A stretch of DNA of 64,000 bases from Salvia splendens (Eukaryota > Streptophyta > Magnoliopsida > Lamiales > Lamiaceae): positions 18,708,063-18,772,062 of the forward strand of contig NC_056049.1 of the NCBI RefSeq assembly GCF_004379255.2, given 5' to 3'. Under the pieces are notes generated by a model. The model was not told the origin of the DNA. It worked only from the letters and a program-made list of their open reading frames with translations, and did not search any database. The position numbers and the translations under genes are program-made. Below, in pieces: positions 57,360 to 64,000 of this stretch (the stretch's first letter is position 1; each line of letters begins with the position of its first letter).

Positions 57360-59169
57360 TTTGTGTTAGGAGAGTTAAGAGTAGTAGCTCGACTTTTACA
57401 CGTCATGCCTTGGAGAGCGTTGACATAATTTTGGGAATGGATTGGCTTACCGAGAACCACGCAACGATTCACTGTAAAAGAGAGACAGATTTCTCTTCAA
57501 GCCCCGGGCGAAGAGCCAACTATCTTGTATGGGATCTCCCTGAACCGACAAACTTCCATAATCTCCGCATTACAAGCGACCACGATGATAAGATAAGGGC
57601 GTCCGGCGTATCTTGTGTACTTGAACGGAGATGAAAAGAAGGATTTGAAAGTGGAAGACGTGGCAGTAGTACGAGATTTTCCCAAAGCTTTGCCAGGACC
57701 GCCACCCGACGGACAGGTAGAGTTTACCTTTGACTTAGAACCTGGATCTGCGCCAGTATCGAAAGCACCATACCGAATGGCCCCTAAAGATTTGGCTGAA
57801 TTGAAGATTCAGTTGCAAGAACTGCTAGATTTGGGATTTATCCGACCTAGTGTATCACCATGGGGAGCGCCTGTGTTGTTCGTAAAGAAAAAGGATGGAA
57901 CGATGAGGATGTGCATCGACTATCGTGAGCTCAACAAGTTGACCTTGAGGAATAAGTACCGACTGCCAAGAATTGATGACTTGTTTGACCAACTTCGAGG
58001 AGCGGACGTATTCTCGAAAATGGATTTGAGATCAGGGTATTATCAACTAAAGGTCCGACGAGAGGATGTGCCTAAGACTGCTTTTCGCACTCGCTATGGC
58101 CATTATGAATTCGTCGTGAGGCCATTTTGGCTGACTAATGCCCCTGCCGTCTTCATGGACTTGATGAACCGAGTATTTCACGAGTATCTTGACAAGTTGG
58201 TGTTAGTCTTCATCGACGATGTTTTAGTATACTCGAAGAACGAGGAGGAACATGGATGGCATCTACAAACAGTGTTGGAAACGTTGCGAAAAGAGAAGCT
58301 TTATGCCAAGTTTAGTAAGTGTGAGTTTTGGTTGACTCGAGTGAACTTTCTTGGTCATATTGTGACGGCAAATGGAATTCAAGTAGACCCAGCAGAGGTC
58401 GAGGCCGTGCAGAATTGGAAAACTCCGAAAACGCCAAAGTGAAATCCGCAGCTTCTTAGGATTGGCGGGATACTATCGACGATTCATTGAAGGATTCTCT
58501 AAGATTGCCAGACCGATGATGCAACTGTTAAAGAAAGTAATCAAAGTAGTTTGGACGCCGGAGTGCGAGACGAGTTTCCAACTATTGAAGGAGAAGTTGA
58601 CGACAACACCGGTTCTAGCTATGCCGGCAACCGACAAAGACTTCGCCGTCTATACGGAAGCATCGAAAGTAGGACTTGGATGTGTGTTGATGCAAGATGG
58701 AAAAGTGATAGCATACGCTTCCCGACAGTTGAGACAGAATGAATTGGATTTTCCGACTCACGACTTGGAGTTAGCGGCAGTAGTGCATGCACTGAAAATT
58801 TGGAGACATCATCTCTATGGAGTGAGATGCGAAATATATACAGATCACAAAAGTCTCAAGTATTTCTTTGAGCAGAAGGAGCTGAACATGCGACAACAAC
58901 GTTGGTTAGAGATTGTGAAAGATTATGACTGTGGTATTCACTACCACCCGGGCAAGGCAAACGTAGTAGCCGATGCTTTGAGTAGGAAGAACCAACCGCA
59001 ATTGGCTTATTTCCTAACGCAAGAGGAAGCGTTGATTCGCGAATTCGTCAGAATGAGATTGGAGATAGTGAGAGCGCCCGAGACAGTAGAAGCGAGATTG
59101 GCGACGCTAGTGATTGAGCCAAATTTGAGAACCAAGCTCATAGAACCCAGCGACGTGATGAGAAGTTAA
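57360..59169 (+). pseudogene. Chromovirus protease end, reverse transcriptase, RNase H
   Basis: The protease tail DIILGMDWLTENHATIHC is near 57420. RT runs about 57765-58290 with [27 protein letters not shown] and the active site [10 protein letters not shown] (about 58207). RNase H has [15 protein letters not shown] (the catalytic Asp of the usual YTDAS is Glu), [12 protein letters not shown] and [12 protein letters not shown]. Frames change near 57620 and 58440, and a stop lies at 59167. Confidence 0.92.
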
Positions 59170-60550
59170 AATAATTACGTGCGAAGGTAAGAGCCGAGAA
59201 GCTTGATCATTACCGTGAGGAGGCGGATAATGCCTTGACGTATGATGGACGATTGTGTGTGCCGAGCGATGAGGCGCTAAAAGATGAGATTTTGAGTGAA
59301 GCACACGACAAGCCTTACACTGCACACCCCAGAAGCACGAAGATGTATCGAGATTTGTAGCAACGTTTTTGGTGGAATGGAATGAAAGGAGACGTAGCGT
59401 TGTATGTGGAACGATGTCTAGCATGTCAACAAGTGAAGGCCTTACACCAACGGCCATATGGGAAGTTGCAACAACTCAAAATTCCCGAATGGAAGTGGGA
59501 GCATCTAGCTATGGATTTCGTGACGGGTTTGCCAAAGTCACAGAAGGGCAACACCGCAATTTGGGTGATCATCGATCGACTAACTAAGAGCGCGCACTTT
59601 CTACCAATTCGAGTTACTTATGGCGCGGATAAGTTAGCTAATCTCTACGTGAATGAGATTGTGCGATTGCATGGAGTGCCAAAGACCATTGTGTCAGACC
59701 GCGATACGAAGTTCACATCAAAGTCTTGGATGAGTTTGCAACGAGAATTGGGCACGCAACTGAACTTCAGCACTGCTTATCACCCGCAATCGGACGAGCA
59801 GTCAGAGAGGACGATTCAGACACTTGAGGATATGTGGCGAGCCGTTGTCCTAGATCGAGAGAAAAGTTGGGAACTGTTCTACCGTTGGTTGAATTCGCCT
59901 ACAACAATAGCTATCAAGCGACGATCGATATGGCTTCGTATGAAGCCTTGTATGGCAGGAAGTGTCAATCTCCATTTTAATGGGATGAAGTTGGCGAGAG
60001 GAAGATGTTAGGACCCGACGCTATAAGGGAGATGACCGAAATTGTGCATCAAATCCGCACAAGGATCAAGGAAGCTCAAGATAGGCAGAAGTCGTATGCC
60101 GACGTGCGTCGAACGGAAATTAAATTCGACATTAGTGACAAAGTGTTCTTGAAAGTATCCCCGACGAAAGAAGTTGTGAGGTTTGGAATGAAGGGCAAGC
60201 TGAAACCGCGTTTTGTATGGCCGTACAAGATTATCGATGAAGTAGGTCCTGTAGCGTACCGTTTATCGTTACCTCCCAGTTTTGGGAATGCGCACAACGT
60301 GTTCCATGTGTCGCACTTGCGCAAGTATGTGTTCGACCCCAAGCATGCGATTCATCAAGAGGAGGTGATCCTAACCCCCGACATGAACTACGAGGAAAGG
60401 CCCGAGGCAATCCTAGATCGGAAGGTGCAAGAGTTGCGAAACAAGTCGATAGCATCAGTGAAAGTGTTGTGGAAACACCATGGTCCCAAGGAAGCCACGT
60501 GGGAGTTAGAAGAAAGTATGAAAGAAAAATACCCCGAGTTGTTTATGTGA
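59170..60550 (+). pseudogene. Chromovirus integrase and chromodomain-like tail
   Basis: The zinc region is AHDKPYTAHPRSTKMYRDL, a stop at about 59357, then CLACQQVKALHQRP. The catalytic core has MDFVTGLPKS, VSDRDTKFTSK and SDEQSERTIQ, where the usual Gly before QSER is Glu. A frame change near 60000 leads to the GKLKPRFVWPYKI module and the tail VKVLWKHHGPKEATWELEE, the chromodomain-like motif that directs some chromoviruses to heterochromatin. It ends at TGA 60548-60550. Confidence 0.92.
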
Positions 60551-60582
60551 GGCAGTCAAAATTTCGGGACGAAATTTCTGTT

Positions 60583-60595
60583 AAGAGGGGAAGGA
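60583..60595 (+). promoter_or_regulatory. Chromovirus polypurine tract
   Basis: AAGAGGGGAAGGA immediately before the 3' LTR, the primer site for plus-strand DNA synthesis. Confidence 0.9.
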
Positions 60596-63500
60596 TGTAA
60601 CATCCCAAAAATTTGTATGACCTTTATTTAATAAATGTCGGTTGGAAATTTCATTTATGAAATTTAAATTGTTGCTACGTGTTTGAGTTTGGTTATGTGG
60701 AATAAATCATCATGGGGGAATTGGAATGAAGTGCTAATTAGATTTTAATGTGGGGAGTCAATTTAAATAAAATCATGCATCTTGTTCTAGCCAAAAAATG
60801 GCTATTGTCGGCCCCTCCAATTATTGAGAATTTATTCTTTCTTGGATTTAATTAATTGTTTTGGGATATTCATCCAAATTAAATCCAATTAAATCTTGCC
60901 ACATTTTATTCCCTCGCCCCAATTGAATTAAGAGTTGAATTATTTCCTTGTGGCTAATTAAGCCAATTTTCGGTGTCCCTATTTTTTAGAGGAGAATATA
61001 TTTGTTTCTTATTTTGTGGAATCCCTTTTATTCAATGAAATACCAAATTAATACCTAAGTCAATTAATTGGGGATGTGAATATTTCCATGTGTCGCACGC
61101 CCCATTTTGGTTAATTTCCTTGTGCAAATTTATTTAGTTGTTGCCTATTTTATGGGAGTCTTTTCCTATAAAGAAATTACCAAATTTAAATCCTATTCTA
61201 TTTAATTGAGGATTTAAATAATTTCCTTGTGCAATTCCTTATGGAATTTTCGTCCCTTCCTCATTATTTTCCTACTTGGAGATTTAATTTATTTTGTTCC
61301 CTTGTTTATGGAATATTCACTTTTATTTCCTAAGTTGTGAATATATTCTCTCCAAGTAAATACCAAATAAATTCCTTGTTATGCTCTACATGGAATTTTC
61401 GAATTCCTCCCCATCCTACATGCCTATTTTATTCTTTTAATTATGGGACTTTTATTTCATTTGGCCATTATTTTATCCCTCCATAATTAATTAAATAATT
61501 CTTTAAACTTTAACCTAATCCTATACAAACACCTAAACTAAACCCTAGCCCCCATCTCCCTCAAAATTTCGTGCCTCCCCCCTTCACTCTCCATCCTCTC
61601 CAAAAACTTCTTCCCTCATTGTTTCTTGCATCAATTGGAGTGGATTTTTCAAGAGTTTCGACGAATCGCCTCCATCCTTGTTCCTACCGTTCGTTTTCGT
61701 GATTCGAAAAGGTATAACTAAGTTTTTCTTCTCATCTCTTCATTGAAACATTATTCTTGAATCCTACATGCATATAGAGGGTGTAGGATTAATAGATCGA
61801 AAAATTTATCGGTGGGAAAGTGTGATTGCATAAGAACTTTGATAATATTGTGTTTTTGATTGAAATCATGTGATGTTGGATTGGAATAGTTGGTGAATGA
61901 TGTGAGTTCATGTGCAAATATGTGTGTGAGAAACTTTTAAGCATGATTATGTGTGTTCGAGCATGAAAAATCGATGTTTGTTTGATGGAAGATGAAAACC
62001 CTATTTTCGATCTATGAACCTGAAAATCTGTGGTGCACGACCAGTGACTTTTGATCTGTGATTGACCCATAAAACGAACGAATTTTGCTATGAAATATTT
62101 ACTGAGTAAACTTCAAGATGTTTTCTGTGTCTCGTGTGAATTTCAGCCCGTTTTATCGAAAAATGAATTTTTAATAAATTTTTGAAGTTGACTGCGCAAA
62201 TCTGCCAGAAACGTGAGTTCTCACCATGAATGTTTCGTTTTCTGTTTGTATGACCAAATGACCTCCGATTGATGTGATTCTTGAGCTATATGAAAATTTG
62301 AAGTGTCTTCTGTATTGTGTTAAATTTTCAGCTTTTTTTGGTATCGTATGAATTTATGGTGAATTTTTAAAATGAACTACGCAATACTGCCAGAAATTGT
62401 ATGTTCCGACCAGAGAGTTCAATATGTGATATGACTGACTAAATGACGTGATTTCGATATGAAAATTTTCATGGATGAACTTGAATGTGTCCTCTGTATC
62501 GTGACCAAAATTTAGCATGTTTTGAGGTCGGGTGAATTTAAAGTGATTTTTACAAAACGGTCGCGTAATTCTGCCAGTTTTCTGCCTTGATTAAATGACA
62601 CTTATTTTTCAAGTTTAAAAGTATTGTATGATGCATGTATGTCCAAGGAATGTGCTTAAATGTTGAAATCACTTGTGATAAGTTGAAATGTGTTACGTGT
62701 GTTTACACCTTTGAGATGTATGTCGGGTTTGGGAAATTGAGGAAAACGATGAGAGAGAAACGATAGGACATGCATAGTGATATGTTGTTGTGTGAGACTG
62801 ACTTGTGTTGTCGTTGACAAGGGTGTTGTGTATTCGTGAACTCGAGGATCGAGAGTTGCTAAGTTGGGTTGTGATTTTGCTAAGAGAACGAGGTGGGCTT
62901 TCTTTTCAAACCTCTTTACTTTTCCGAAAAATATTATGTGGAGATATAAGGGTGGTTTAACTGTTATGTCATGCCATGATGTTTTTGTTATGAGATTGTG
63001 TGCCTGATGCCTAGTTCGTATGAGTTTACTCCGTTAGGCTATATGGCTGTGTTGTGAAACGAATTCGGGTCCGAGTAGGGCCGTCCCTATCGGGCTGTGT
63101 ACACTGGTGGGATCGTGAGCCGTCCTTGCAAGTCGGCCGGTCTCGTGGGCGAATAGTGTGGCCACACTATTGTCGCACTGTGATTGTGATTGATGGATTG
63201 ATGTGAAAAGTGGGGAGATAAATTGTCTGGCCAGACTTGAATATTTTTGTGTTTCTCGTGATTTTCTTAATACATAAAACTCGAGATCACTGGTATGGAT
63301 GACATAACTTATTAAAATGTTTTCGGCATGAGCCCATTGAGTACAACAAGTACTCAGCCCTGCATATTATTTTTCTTATGTGCAGGTTGAGCGGGATGTT
63401 GCGGTGGATGTTGAGCTGGCTTGAGAACGTAGGATACGTTGTGTCGTCATACATAGGCGTAGTCCTTGACTCTCCTTAAACTGTATTTTCCGCTGCTATA

Positions 63501-63869
63501 ACTTGAACCATGTCTCAAGACTTTAATCTTTTCTTTATGCTTTGTGTTTGAACATGTATGGTGGTGATTAGTTTTTAAACAAGTGTTTACGTTGTCTTTT
63601 GAAAATGATATTCTTCGAGATTTAAGTTAAATGTTTGTTTTACTTTAGTTATTAATGGTTGTATTTCTTAAGTCTAATTTTTTTTTCCGTTGTCCTTTTT
63701 GAATGTATTTTTCTTATGTCTTTTCAAAAAAAAAATATAACCTTAAAATTTTTAAACTAAGTTGTTTTCCTTTCTTTAAGTTAATTAAGTTGATCTTCTA
63801 AATTGTAATCCATGCATGTCGGTCACGATCGCCGCGTTTGTGGTACCCCTTGTATGGGCGGTCGTGACA
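60596..63869 (+). repeat. Chromovirus 3' LTR
   Basis: 3274 bp, nearly identical to 51408-54681; two single-base indels cancel in length. It is followed directly by the TTTCT duplication. Confidence 0.95.
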
Positions 63870-63918
63870 TTTCTTGAGCCTCGGCTTCAGTCCATTCAGA
63901 TTTCCTTGCAGTAATATT
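63870..63918 (-). pseudogene. Ulp1-like gene, other half of the split exon
   Basis: The minus strand encodes ARKSEWTEAEAQE and runs, through the duplicated TTTCT, into the frame at 51407 on the far side of the chromovirus. A splice acceptor (TGCAAG-type) is likely near 63918. The remainder, 63919-64000, looks like intron. Confidence 0.55.
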
Positions 63919-64000
63919 GTATACCTGTCACGTTTACATTTTTGTAAATAAATTTCTTTTAATGTAACACTATTATTTATTTACTCGTTTACTGTACCGT

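Larger units (their letters stand above)
51408..63869 (+). mobile_element. Chromovirus (Del/Tekay-like Ty3), recent insertion
   Basis: 12.46 kb, flanked by TTTCT (51403-51407 and 63870-63874). Both LTRs are 3274 bp and differ at about 20 positions by eye (0.6%). It has a tRNA-Met PBS, the polypurine tract AAGAGGGGAAGGA, pol in protease-RT-RNase H-integrase order and a C-terminal chromodomain-like tail. Long LTRs plus that tail fit Del/Tekay. Despite young LTRs, pol has several frameshifts and stops and gag is not recognisable, so it was probably mobilised in trans. Confidence 0.93.
46640..64000. mobile_element. Mutator-like element carrying a FAR1-type transposase and a Ulp1-like protease
   Basis: The left part begins near 46640 (GTGATCATATAATAACCCCC). 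It holds a plus-strand transposase pseudogene (47176-49996), a repeat array (49995-50520) and a convergent minus-strand Ulp1/C48 protease gene. That gene starts beyond the right edge and is split by a chromovirus at 51408-63869. Plant MULEs with Ulp1-type genes are known (Kaonashi-type). The right terminus and the 9-bp duplication are outside the window, so the extent is inferred. Confidence 0.7.

Overview
The window is nuclear DNA of a flowering plant, most likely a eudicot. The evidence is spliceosomal introns, plant-specific gene families (a HAD/acyltransferase-fusion GPAT and an AP2/ERF factor), an AT-rich background and a dense load of Copia, Athila, chromovirus, Mutator-like, hAT, PIF/Harbinger and Tc1/Stowaway elements. 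Nothing in it points to a prokaryote or organelle. I did not fix the species.

Only two genes look like intact host genes, both on the minus strand in the left 8 kb. One is a two-exon glycerol-3-phosphate 2-O-acyltransferase of the RAM2/GPAT type (126-1983). The other is an intronless group IX ERF transcription factor (7374-7955) with a TATA box and a C-terminal EDLL-type activation motif. From 2.7 to 16.4 kb small non-autonomous transposons surround these genes. Several are resolved to the base by target-site duplications (TSDs): a Mutator-type element with a perfect 9-bp TSD, a Tourist element with TTA, a hAT element with a perfect 8-bp TSD, and one MITE nested in another.

The block 17.0-37.4 kb is one old Copia element (TSD ATTGA) whose reverse transcriptase is split by a 13.1-kb Athila-type Ty3 element in the opposite orientation (TSD CCATG). 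LTR divergence agrees with the nesting: by eye about 9% for Copia and about 5% for Athila. At 39.7-45.6 kb lies a second, minus-strand, badly decayed Copia element with 447-bp LTRs.

From about 46.6 kb to beyond the right edge is a Mutator-like element. It carries a FAR1-domain transposase (plus strand) and, convergent to it, a Ulp1/C48-type cysteine protease gene (minus strand), the layout of plant MULEs that carry Ulp1 genes. A degenerate ~21-bp repeat built on ATAAAATGATACT fills two transposase introns and the whole gap between the two genes. This is the most unusual structure in the window. A young chromovirus (Del/Tekay-like, 12.5 kb, identical 3274-bp LTR lengths, TSD TTTCT) has inserted into an exon of the protease gene. 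It has a decayed pol and no recognisable gag.

Gene models, TSDs, repeat periods and divergences were all read by eye. Family assignments rest on motif recognition, not on searches.
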